Source of the DNA: JAKAVN01 sp963734845
Lineage (GTDB): Bacteria > Desulfobacterota > Binatia > Binatales > Binataceae
Direction: 5' to 3'
DNA length: 64,000 nt
NCBI GenBank assembly: GCA_963734845.1
Contig: CAVTIS010000006.1
Coordinates: 124,001 to 188,000 of the forward strand
Shown: piece by piece, positions 21,692-29,215 of the stretch
How positions within the stretch are numbered: the first letter of the stretch is position 1
How the letters are laid out: each line of letters opens with the position of its first letter
Position numbers and translations under genes: made by a program
The notes under the pieces: model-generated
Told to the model about the DNA's origin: nothing
Seen by the model: only the letters and a program-made list of their open reading frames with translations
The model's database searches: none

Positions 21692-21793
21692 CTGCCACTG
21701 GCCCTTGGGACAGGCGTTGCCCGTCCCTCTCGAGCGCGCCGGGTCCGGCTCCATTCGGGTTGTGATAGGACGTGCTTTCCGATACCGACGCGA

Positions 21794-22813
21794 TCACTTC
21801 ACTTCCCCATATGATGTCATGTCGGCCCGCGGCGGCGCGGCCGGATAGCGGTTGGCGAGCCAGGCGATCAGGACAAAAATGCAAGCCAGCGAGCCAAAAA
21901 ACAGCCCCGCCCAGAGCACGCGCTGCACGCCCTTGGCGCGCAGGCTTCGGGGATGGAGCCGTTTGGCGCGCCTGATCGGCGCCACGCGCCGAGGATCTTT
22001 CAAGTCCTCGAGCATCTCGGCGGCGCTCTGGTAGCGAGTGCGCGGCGCGCGCTCGATCGCACGCAGGATGATTTCCTCCAGGTGGGGATCTAGCTCGAGC
22101 ACCAAACTGCTCGGTGGCCGAGGATCCTCTGTGGCCTTGGCTTGCATCATCGCGTAAACGTTGGTTGCGGCAAACGGCAGATTGCCCGTGACCATCTCGA
22201 ACAGCATCGTGCCGAGTGCATAGATATCGGTGCGCACGTCGCCGTGGCGGCCGCTCACCTGCTCAGGAGCCATGTAATCGGGGGTCCCGATCGTGGTCGA
22301 GAGTCCCGACCAGGTGAGGCGGCGCGCCGACTGGTCGAGCGCGATTCCGAAGTCCATCAGCTTGACCTTGCCGTCGGCGGTGATCAGCGCATTTTCGGGC
22401 TTGAGGTCCCGATGCACGACGCCTTGGCCATGCATGTAAACCATCGCTTCGCAGACCTGGCAGGCAAAATCCAACGCGCGTGCGGTGCGCAGTGGCCGCT
22501 CGTCGCGCATGATCTCGCGCAACGATACGCCGTCGACATACTCCATCACGATGTACATCCGGCTTCGATGCCGGGGTGACAGTACCTTGATGATGTTGGG
22601 ATGATCGAGGCGGCGGCCGATTTTCTCTTCGCGCTGGAACCGTCCGTAGAAAACGACGTCGCTCTCGAATTCCAGATAGGGCACCTTGATTGCGACGGTC
22701 GCTCCGCTCACCCGATCTTCGGCCTTGAAGATTGACGCCATGCCGCTGCGCACGATGAGTTCGGTTAGCTGGTACTGATCGAGCTTGTCGCCGGCGCTTA
22801 CCTCGCGCATCAT
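21794..22813 (-). CDS. Ser/Thr protein kinase (Hanks type) with C-terminal membrane anchor
   Basis: About 339 residues. A Pkn-type kinase domain spans roughly 10-265: VAIKVPYL (ATP-binding Lys), HRDLKPENA (catalytic loop), MDFGIALD (DFG) and GTPDYMAPEQVSG (activation/APE region). The glycine-rich loop is degenerate (IVRSGMASIF). A single hydrophobic segment near residues 300-322 is followed by a short tail, so the kinase faces the cytoplasm on a membrane anchor and lacks an external PASTA-type sensor. The upstream GTG at 22834 is possible, but the ATG pair at 22813/22810 is preferred. It follows the DUF2934 gene by about 80 bases. Confidence 0.85.
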   Translation of the reverse strand: MMREVSAGDKLDQYQLTELIVRSGMASIFKAEDRVSGATVAIKVPYLEFESDVVFYGRFQREEKIGRRLDHPNIIKVLSPRHRSRMYIVMEYVDGVSLREIMRDERPLRTARALDFACQVCEAMVYMHGQGVVHRDLKPENALITADGKVKLMDFGIALDQSARRLTWSGLSTTIGTPDYMAPEQVSGRHGDVRTDIYALGTMLFEMVTGNLPFAATNVYAMMQAKATEDPRPPSSLVLELDPHLEEIILRAIERAPRTRYQSAAEMLEDLKDPRRVAPIRRAKRLHPRSLRAKGVQRVLWAGLFFGSLACIFVLIAWLANRYPAAPPRADMTSYGEVK

Positions 22814-22896
22814 TGGCAGAGCCCATCCCTGCACAGGACAGAACGCGGTCGCCCTTCACCAGCGGCGTCGAGCAATCGCGAGATCATGTCTCGCGA

Positions 22897-23163
22897 TCAC
22901 GTCTTTTGCACGCCACGCACCTGTTTCTCCGCGTTCAGCCAATCGGCAAGGTCATGGCCGTGAGTGGCGCCGCGCGCCAGGAAAAACTCGTAAGCGCGCA
23001 AGCGTATGGTCTCGATTTTCACTTCGCCGTCCGAACCGCCGTCGGGCGTGCCGTTGTTTGCGAACGTACCGTTGGATTCCTGCATCGCGGCCGCAGCCTT
23101 TTTGACCGCGCTCTTGATTCGTCGCCGCGCCGTGGTCCCATTCCCCTTTGTAGCTGAAGCCAT
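22897..23163 (-). CDS. DUF2934 family protein
   Basis: An 88-residue protein. The C-terminal half, IRLRAYEFFLARGATHGHDLADWLNAE, matches the DUF2934 pattern (RAYE-RG-HGHD-DW-AE), a family of unknown function. The N-terminal half is basic and disordered in character. The frame is open to 23214, but the ATG at 23163 is preferred because a strong AAGGAGG lies about 15 bases upstream with AAGG closer. It is on the same strand as the kinase. The gene just upstream on the same strand is the porin, about 235 bases away. Confidence 0.7.
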   Translation of the reverse strand: MASATKGNGTTARRRIKSAVKKAAAAMQESNGTFANNGTPDGGSDGEVKIETIRLRAYEFFLARGATHGHDLADWLNAEKQVRGVQKT

Positions 23164-23279
23164 AACCTTACAAAAAAACCTCCTTAGAAATTCCTCTCGC
23201 AAAGACCTGACCATTTACGGATAGCGTGCGCCGGGCCGCGGGCCAAGTACCCCAACAACGCCGGCCCCTTCAAAGGTTC

Positions 23280-23312
23280 CGGCCGTCCGCTCGCGTGGAG
23301 CCCGGACGGCCG
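23280..23312. terminator. hairpin downstream of the porin
   Basis: CGGCCGTCCG at 23280-23289 pairs with 23303-23312 (10 bp, 13-base loop). It lies past the porin stop, with no T run. Confidence 0.4.
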
Positions 23313-23341
23313 CTTAAATGCACGTCACTTCTAGTTGAATT

Positions 23342-23375
23342 GGCCGACGGACCGAGGGACGGCGGTCCGCCGGCC
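23342..23375. terminator. second hairpin immediately downstream of the porin
   Basis: 23342-23353 pairs with 23364-23375 (12 positions, one mismatch) about 22 bases after the porin stop codon. With the hairpin at 23280-23312 it may end the porin transcript. No T run follows. Confidence 0.4.
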
Positions 23376-23397
23376 GGCACGCAGAAAAATGGCGCTA

Positions 23398-24696
23398 CTA
23401 GAATAAGACGCCGGTTTCGATGGCGCCCCGAACCTGTGAGTTATTTATGCCCTCTTTGCCGAACACATCGCCCGCCGTGTAGTTATTCGCTTGCACGTAA
23501 GAAACCTCGCCACGGAAGAAAAACTGCTTCCACTGGAAGGTCGGCGTCAGCGTAAGCGACCAGGCGTCACTACCGACTCCATACAGCAGATTCGCGGCGC
23601 TGCCTTTAGGCGAATTTTCATTCCCAGTCGTTCCTATGTATTCGGCACGCCCGGCTATGGAGAACATGTCCGTGATAGCGTAACTCGCGAGAATTGCTCC
23701 GCTTAGGGTCTGGGTTGATTTAAGAACACCGATGTCCGGGTTATATGGAATATTGGTCTCCTGGAAATAGGGTGTAATGACAAAGGGCGCGGAATTGAAT
23801 GTATAGATTACGTTGTAGATCTGGCCGTTGTTGTTGAGCAGCGGCGTGGCGAAATTCGTGGATTTCGCAAAGCCGGCGTTACCGCCGCCGACTATACTCA
23901 AACTATTTTGAGGATTGATCGTCCACGCCAATAAGCCCGTCACCCAGGTGTAGCTGTGGGAGTAGAAGCCATTGTTCCAGCTCACCGATGCAGCCAGCGG
24001 TCCATAGCTATAGTTTAGCTGGAGTCCGCGATTGATGACGTTCTCCTGGTTCCACAGCAGCCCGCGTTCGATATTCATGTTTTCGAAAGTGAAAGTGTAC
24101 TCAGCCCCGAAGAGCGTGGGGAGATTCCCGGCCTCGATTGAGAAGTTGTCCGTCGGAACGATCTTGATATAGGCTTCCGGCAAAACGCCATAGAGGTCGT
24201 TTACCGCTTTTGTCATGTTCACATAGGGAGCGCCAAGCGCCGGAAGACTATAACCTCCCACCTGCAGATAGTATTGAATCACGCCGTCGGCCTTCTGGAT
24301 GAAGGCCTGAGCGTTGCTGACGTCGAGCCGGTTGTAGGGGTCGCCAACTACGGCGTGGTTCTGAAATTGGCCGAACCCGCTTACGACGCCATTAACGTCG
24401 AAGTCGAAGAGGGTCGCGATCGGAGCCGGCAGGTCCGAGAGGAAGGGCACATATTTCGGTATGTTGATCTCGTGGGGCGAGGCCATCACTAGCGGCCCCG
24501 TCATCGCCGGTGTTGTGAGCGGCGGCACGGGGGTGGGCGCCGCGGCCGCGGCTGCCGGAGTGCTGCTGGCCGCCGGAGCGGGAGCTGCTGGAGCGGATCC
24601 GTCAGCCCAAGCGTTGCGCCCGCCAGCGATCATGAGAGTCAGGAGCATTGCCCATACAAGTCTTTCGATGGTCGAGCTTCCTGCGCGATGTTTCAT
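23398..24696 (-). CDS. outer-membrane beta-barrel porin, OmpL-like (BBP2 type)
   Basis: About 432 residues. The N-terminus is a Sec signal peptide with probable cleavage after RNAWA. It is followed by an Ala/Pro-rich linker of about 35 residues and then many alternating amphipathic strands rich in Tyr, Asn and Phe. The protein ends in Phe (GVLF), as expected for Bam-dependent outer-membrane barrels. The pattern fits the putative porin-2/OmpL-like family. The ATG at 24696 has GGAG about 10 bases upstream and is preferred to 24714. It lies downstream of glnK-amt on the same strand, so it may let ammonium or small nitrogen compounds cross the outer membrane. A large hairpin array separates it from amt. 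Confidence 0.8.
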   Translation of the reverse strand: MKHRAGSSTIERLVWAMLLTLMIAGGRNAWADGSAPAAPAPAASSTPAAAAAAPTPVPPLTTPAMTGPLVMASPHEINIPKYVPFLSDLPAPIATLFDFDVNGVVSGFGQFQNHAVVGDPYNRLDVSNAQAFIQKADGVIQYYLQVGGYSLPALGAPYVNMTKAVNDLYGVLPEAYIKIVPTDNFSIEAGNLPTLFGAEYTFTFENMNIERGLLWNQENVINRGLQLNYSYGPLAASVSWNNGFYSHSYTWVTGLLAWTINPQNSLSIVGGGNAGFAKSTNFATPLLNNNGQIYNVIYTFNSAPFVITPYFQETNIPYNPDIGVLKSTQTLSGAILASYAITDMFSIAGRAEYIGTTGNENSPKGSAANLLYGVGSDAWSLTLTPTFQWKQFFFRGEVSYVQANNYTAGDVFGKEGINNSQVRGAIETGVLF

Positions 24697-24823
24697 ATCT
24701 AACTTCTTCTCCATTCCTTGCGTCTAATAGATAAAACAAGATTACAGACAAAGGTCCCCCGGTGATTGAAGGTAACAGCGCGGCTTACTCAAGTTCTGTG
24801 CCGTTATAAGCCAAACCAGAAAA

Positions 24824-24847
24824 GCCGTTCTGCAACGGCGTTTTTTT
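24824..24847. terminator. small terminator-like hairpin between amt and the porin
   Basis: GCCGTT (24824-24829) and AACGGC (24834-24839) form a 6-bp stem with loop CTGC. On the plus strand it is followed by G and seven Ts. On the minus strand, which is the direction of the genes, it is followed by TTTTC. It could end amt transcripts before the porin. Confidence 0.5.
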
Positions 24848-24915
24848 GTCGCCGGACGATCGGCTTGCTGACCAGCTGGGCGGCATCTGCCGTCCCGCTG
24901 GTCATCCCGCACACC

Positions 24916-25120
24916 GCAGAGGCACTACGCGCCGGGCTACGCCTGGCGCGCAGTGCCTCTGCTTCCCTCGCCGCCGACCCGTGGCGCGTTCGCGCGCCAC
25001 GGGTCGGAAAAAAGAATGCTCCCGTAAGGCCAAGCGCGCGCGAAACGCGCGCGCTTGGCCTTACGGAACGGAAGAAAAGCAGGGGGGCTGGGCCGCGCGT
25101 GAACGCGCGGCCCAGCCCCC
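24916..25120. repeat. tandem array of four large, unrelated hairpins between amt and the porin
   Basis: Four stem-loops follow one another. (1) 24916-24962: an 11-bp perfect outer stem, then an inner GCGCC/GGCGC stem. (2) 24974-25007: a perfect 15-bp stem with loop TTCG. (3) 25022-25066: a perfect 21-bp stem with loop AAA. (4) 25083-25120: a perfect 17-bp stem with loop TGAA. Each stem has its own sequence, and spacers are 11-16 bases, A-rich on the plus strand and therefore T-rich in the direction of transcription. The array starts about 25 bases after the amt stop and contains no gene. Confidence 0.9.
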
Positions 25121-25144
25121 GCCGGTTGCGATGCGTTGCGATTT

Positions 25145-26851
25145 TTAGGCCCTTGCCACTTGCGCTCCTGGAGCTATCATCTCGACCCGGTCCTCGGGAT
25201 ACGCCTCCATACCGAATTCCGGCACGTCTAGGCCCTCGAGTTCCACCTCTTTGGAGACCCGCATGGAACTGGCGGAGTTGACGAGCGAGAACACCAGGTA
25301 GGTGAACCCGAAGATATAGATTGCCATGAAGGTGGCGCCGCCGAGCTGGGTGAAGAACTGCCGATAGTCTCCGTAGAGCAGACCCGTCACACCCATGCCG
25401 GCCTTTCCGAGATAAGTGGTAGCGCCGACCCCGTTCCATCCGGCGCCATAAGTCCCGTCGGCGAAGATGCCCACGCAGACCGCGCCGAGCCAGCCGCAGT
25501 AGCCATGGACCGAAATGGCTCCACAGGGGTCGTCCACTTTAATTACGCGCTCATTGAAAAGTACGCCCAGGCAGACGACGATGCCTGCTAGGATGCCGAT
25601 CACGACCGATGAATTCGGCGACACGAATGCGCAGGGCGCGGTGATAGCGACAAGTCCGGCGAGCATCCCGTTACAGGCCATCGTGATGTCGGGCTTGCCG
25701 AACATGTAGTACCACAGGAACATCGCGGTCGCGGAACCCGCGACGGCGGCCAGATTCGTGTTCACGGCGATAACCGAGATCCGCAGGTCGCTCGCGCCGA
25801 GCGTGGACCCGGGATTGAACCCCATCCACCCGAACAACAGGATGAACGTGCCGATTACCACGAACGCCAGGTTGTGCGCCGGGAAGGCTCGCGGTTTGCC
25901 GTCGGGCCCATACTTGCCCAGCCTAGGGCCGAGAATGATAGCCAGCGCCATAGCGGCGAAACCACCCACGCCATGGACCACAGTCGAACCCGCGAAGTCC
26001 ACATAGCCGTGGGCCAGCCCCATGGTGTTTCCGAGCTGCGACATCCATCCACCGCCCCATACCCAGCAGCCAAAGCTCGGGTACAGGATGGCGCCCATGA
26101 AGAGCTCGCAAAGAATGAACGCCCAGAAGGTGATTCGCTCACAGATGGCGCCGACGATGATATAGCCGGCCGTCTCCATGAACACGACTTCAAACAGCGT
26201 CAGACAGAGGCTGCCGGCATCGTAACCGGGACCACTGAGCAAGAACCCCTTTCCGCCCAGGAAGCCCCATAGGCCGCCCCCAAGGAGAAAGTGATTCAGC
26301 GTGGGCGTACCTCCCAGGTTGACCGGCGCTGCATTGATCGCCGCACCTCCGTACTGGAAGGCGAATCCGCACACATAGTATGCGAGAAAGGCGAAGACGT
26401 ACGCCGCGAAGTTAAGCATCATGAGATGGCCGGCGTTTTTCTTTCGCACTAATCCGCAGGTGAGCAGGGCAAACCCGGCCTGCATGAAGAGCACCAGGTA
26501 TCCCGTGAGCAGCGTCCACGAGAAGTTGGTGGAGATTCGCAGATGCCCCACGTTATCGGCGAGCTTCATGGCCAGTGGTTCTTTGGCCGCCTGCGCCTGG
26601 AAGTCGTCGAACGCCTTCTTGTTCTTGGCGTAGTCCGAGGCGGTCTTGTCGGTCGGCTCGGTGAGAATGAACGAATTACCGCCCGCGTCGGAAGTGCTGG
26701 ACTTGTCACCGGTAGCTATCCCGGCGGGATCGGGTTGTGGCTCGTCGGCGAGCGCGACTAGCATCGGCCCACAGAGCCATTGCGCGAAGAGAATCGCGAG
26801 GACTGCCTTGAGCAACCACAGCTGCGGGCGTCTTAGAGCAACGTTTGGCAT
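25145..26851 (-). CDS. amt: ammonium transporter (Amt family)
   Basis: About 568 residues, longer than typical Amt (about 400-450). An N-terminal signal-like hydrophobic stretch (about 12-36) is followed by about 75 polar residues. The eleven-helix Amt core then begins at WTLLTGYLVLFMQAGFA and includes the conserved VHGVGGFAAMALAIILG and FNPGSTLGA segments. A short polar C-terminal tail of the kind that contacts GlnK ends the protein. It carries ammonium or ammonia across the inner membrane. The ATG at 26851 has AGGAGG 11 bases upstream and is preferred to 26914. It follows glnK by about 70 bases under the same sigma54 promoter. Confidence 0.93.
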   Translation of the reverse strand: MPNVALRRPQLWLLKAVLAILFAQWLCGPMLVALADEPQPDPAGIATGDKSSTSDAGGNSFILTEPTDKTASDYAKNKKAFDDFQAQAAKEPLAMKLADNVGHLRISTNFSWTLLTGYLVLFMQAGFALLTCGLVRKKNAGHLMMLNFAAYVFAFLAYYVCGFAFQYGGAAINAAPVNLGGTPTLNHFLLGGGLWGFLGGKGFLLSGPGYDAGSLCLTLFEVVFMETAGYIIVGAICERITFWAFILCELFMGAILYPSFGCWVWGGGWMSQLGNTMGLAHGYVDFAGSTVVHGVGGFAAMALAIILGPRLGKYGPDGKPRAFPAHNLAFVVIGTFILLFGWMGFNPGSTLGASDLRISVIAVNTNLAAVAGSATAMFLWYYMFGKPDITMACNGMLAGLVAITAPCAFVSPNSSVVIGILAGIVVCLGVLFNERVIKVDDPCGAISVHGYCGWLGAVCVGIFADGTYGAGWNGVGATTYLGKAGMGVTGLLYGDYRQFFTQLGGATFMAIYIFGFTYLVFSLVNSASSMRVSKEVELEGLDVPEFGMEAYPEDRVEMIAPGAQVARA

Positions 26852-26919
26852 CTTTGAATTCCCCTCCTGATATGGTGGTGGCAGCGGCGGCTTTACGCCG
26901 CGGATGAAGAACAACTGAT

Positions 26920-27258
26920 TCAGATCGCGCTCGGACCCCGCTCTCCGGTTCGGATCCGCATGACCTCGTCGAGCGAGCTCACGAAGATCTTCCCGTCCCC
27001 GATCTTTCCCGTCCTGGCGCTTTCGGCGATCGCTTTCGCGATCGGCTCCACCAGGTCTTCGGCAACAACAATGGTGATGAGAATCTTGGGCAGGAAATCG
27101 ACCGTGTACTCGGTGCCACGGTACATCTCCGTATGGCCCTTTTGGCGGCCGAACCCTTTGACCTCGGATACCGTGAGACCGGTGATCCCCAGGGTCGTGA
27201 GCCGTTCTTTCACTTCGTCAAGCTTAGACGGCCTTATGATCGCTTCAATACGCTTCAT
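26920..27258 (-). CDS. glnK: nitrogen regulatory PII protein GlnK/GlnB
   Basis: A 112-residue PII protein of normal length. Tyr51 in the T-loop (RGTEYTVDFLPK) is the uridylylation site of proteobacterial-type PII. The B and C loops (TGKIGDGKIFV and the C-terminal IRTGERG) bind ATP/ADP and 2-oxoglutarate. The protein senses nitrogen and energy state and, because it is coupled to amt, most likely gates the ammonium transporter as GlnK does. AAGGAG lies 11 bases before the ATG. It is the first gene of the sigma54-dependent glnK-amt unit. Confidence 0.95.
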   Translation of the reverse strand: MKRIEAIIRPSKLDEVKERLTTLGITGLTVSEVKGFGRQKGHTEMYRGTEYTVDFLPKILITIVVAEDLVEPIAKAIAESARTGKIGDGKIFVSSLDEVMRIRTGERGPSAI

Positions 27259-27387
27259 TCGTCAGTCATCTCCTTGTTCGCGGAAGACCCTTTGTCCCAA
27301 TTGCTTCGCGACCCCTCCCGGCCCCCCGACCGAGAGAGTCGGGGTCCCACGCAGAACTATCCGCCCTAGTACGAGAGCATCCGAATG

Positions 27388-27402
27388 GCAAGAAAAGTGC
27401 CA
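27388..27402 (-). promoter_or_regulatory. sigma54 (RpoN) promoter of glnK-amt
   Basis: The minus strand reads TGGCACTTTTCTTGC, an excellent -24/-12 match with GG and GC exactly ten bases apart. Transcription should begin near 27375, giving a leader of about 117 bases before glnK. This agrees with nitrogen control by NtrC. Confidence 0.85.
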
Positions 27403-27464
27403 TGCAAAATGCAACTTTAGTTCTAGTTAAATTACGACTTTTTGTTTAGGACGATCCGAGCAGT

Positions 27465-27485
27465 GATGCCCGTGCAACAGGCATC
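27465..27485. promoter_or_regulatory. possible NtrC-type upstream activator site
   Basis: GATGCC (27465-27470) and GGCATC (27480-27485) form an inverted repeat with a 9-base centre. It lies about 65-80 bases upstream of the -24 element, where a sigma54 enhancer would be expected. The sequence is not a close match to the enteric NtrC consensus. Confidence 0.35.
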
Positions 27486-27547
27486 GGCTTGGATACTAGG
27501 CAGCCGGTCGGCGCTTAGAGAACGGAAAATTTCAGAGAAAGGTGGGC

Positions 27548-29071
27548 TCAGGTTTCTTCGTCGGCTGAGCGTGGCACGCCGACTGCCACCATCAGGAGCG
27601 GACTCTTGCCCGCGGCATGCGGCGCGAAGAAGGCAGCGGTCTCATCGTCGTAGAAGGTCAATCCGGTCGCTCCGCGTCCCATCGCGTAGGCCGCTAGATA
27701 GACCTGGCCGCCGTGCAGACCGGCTTCGAGATGGGCGTCGCGGTACGCGAGATTGCCCAACGCGCCGAGAGCGCGCTCCAGGTCGGCCATGTAGCAGACC
27801 AGCGCTGAGCAATCGGCGCCCAGCGGTTGCTCCAGGCACAGGTACCCCGCCTCGCGGCGGAAATTTCCGATCTTGAGCAATTCGAACTCGCCACTTTGCC
27901 GCCGGTAGTAATACGTCCCCGGCTCCATCCCGTCGACCGCATTCACGATCAGGTAAGTGTCGCTGAGCGATGGGAAGTCGGCGCGCGGATGACGACTCGA
28001 GGCGGCCATGATCGCCGCCAGCTCTTCGGCTGTAATCGCCTGGTGCGCGAAGGCTCGGGTCGATCCGCGTCTTAGAATCGTCTCGCCCAGACTCAGACCC
28101 GCGCTTGCGTCGAGAGGCTCGAGCTTCAGCGCATTGGCCGACGGTGGCGACGGCGCGATGGAGTCGACACGTGCGTCGGCGACGGCGGCCACTTCGTCGG
28201 AGGTGAGCAGCCGGGACGCCTGATGCATCCGCACCAGGTCCGGATAACTGACTTCCTCGCGCGAGAGCTCAACGGTTTCCAGATCAAGCGGCCGTAGTTC
28301 CGGCTCGGCGCCGGGCGCGTTGGCGTTACTGCCGAGCGCTACCAGGCATAGCGCGCCTTCGCGCTCGCCGTCGATTCCGAGCAGCCCCTCTATCTCAGGA
28401 TCGGCAAAAGCGGTGACCAGTTCGGTGGACAGTCCTTCGGCCGCCGCGGCGGCGAGCAGATTGGCGAGCATCGTGCCGGCGTCCCAAAAGCAATAGCGAT
28501 AGGCCCGAGCGCGATATTTCCATGTGCTGCGCCAGAAAATTGCGCTAAGCACGAGCACCGCGCGGGCCGACAAGAGCGCAGGACGTCCAGCCGCGGCGCG
28601 CGCGATCAATCCGCGCCAGTCGCCGCGGCGCAATCCGCGCAGGCGCAAGTCGGCGGGCGAAAAATGATAGAGGCCCTGCTCCAACTCGCCGGTTTCCGCG
28701 ACTGCGGCGTAAATCTCGATCGGATAGAGCGCGCCCGCCGATGGCGCGGCGCGAAAATGGTAGTCCTCGCCCCCGACCCTGGTGCGCCGCGTGAGCCCGT
28801 CGGCGCAGAAAAGGATTCGCGTCAGCGCATCGAGAGTAAGCTCGCCGCCGCCAGCATCCGGCACATCGCCGGCCGCGATCGCTTCGAGCGCGGGGACGCG
28901 CGCGAGGCTCAAATCGCGCGGCAGCGCGAGCCCCGACACTTCAGGATAGAGCTTGTACGGCATCGGGCGGTTGTCCCAATCCAGGTAATGCGCGTCCGTC
29001 CGCACACTGGTGTACGAATGTTTGGTCGTCGCGTGATAATTCCGCGCCGCCTCGATATCGCGATTGCCCAA
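27548..29071 (-). CDS. tandem-domain SagB-type nitroreductase/oxidoreductase
   Basis: A 507-residue protein with two nitroreductase-like FMN domains. The N-terminal part (about 20-250) contains the SagB/ThcOx-like opening NYHATTKHSYTSVR and LYPIEIYAAV. A second copy (about 310-500) has RRGSTRAFAHQAITAEELAAI, a typical nitroreductase start, and ends with TGLTFYDDETAAFFAPHAAGKSPLLMVAVG. SagB-type enzymes oxidise azolines in peptide natural products. No cyclodehydratase or precursor gene is adjacent, so the substrate is open. The start is a TTG at 29071 with GGGAG about 10 bases upstream. A CCCGCC-TAA-GGCGGG hairpin overlaps that Shine-Dalgarno. Confidence 0.8.
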   Translation of the reverse strand: MGNRDIEAARNYHATTKHSYTSVRTDAHYLDWDNRPMPYKLYPEVSGLALPRDLSLARVPALEAIAAGDVPDAGGGELTLDALTRILFCADGLTRRTRVGGEDYHFRAAPSAGALYPIEIYAAVAETGELEQGLYHFSPADLRLRGLRRGDWRGLIARAAAGRPALLSARAVLVLSAIFWRSTWKYRARAYRYCFWDAGTMLANLLAAAAAEGLSTELVTAFADPEIEGLLGIDGEREGALCLVALGSNANAPGAEPELRPLDLETVELSREEVSYPDLVRMHQASRLLTSDEVAAVADARVDSIAPSPPSANALKLEPLDASAGLSLGETILRRGSTRAFAHQAITAEELAAIMAASSRHPRADFPSLSDTYLIVNAVDGMEPGTYYYRRQSGEFELLKIGNFRREAGYLCLEQPLGADCSALVCYMADLERALGALGNLAYRDAHLEAGLHGGQVYLAAYAMGRGATGLTFYDDETAAFFAPHAAGKSPLLMVAVGVPRSADEET

Positions 29072-29083
29072 TTTCGTGAAACT

Positions 29084-29098
29084 CCCGCCTTAGGCGGG
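29084..29098 (-). promoter_or_regulatory. hairpin overlapping the ribosome binding site of the SagB-type gene
   Basis: CCCGCC (29084-29089) and GGCGGG (29093-29098) form a 6-bp stem with a 3-base loop. On the minus strand the 3' arm runs into the GGGAG that serves the TTG start at 29071, so the hairpin could limit ribosome access. Confidence 0.35.
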
Positions 29099-29215
29099 CC
29101 TGCGCCCGCGACCGGCTTCCGATACGCCAAGCATATCAGCTTGCACTTCGGCTGGTCGCTATCAACCAGCGCGTGCTATTGGACTGCCTAAGCAGACCGC
29201 TTCAGGGAGAAGCCG

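Noticed and set aside
24916..25120. REP/BIME repetitive extragenic elements
   Set aside because: The four stems have different sequences, so they are not copies of one mobile palindromic unit.
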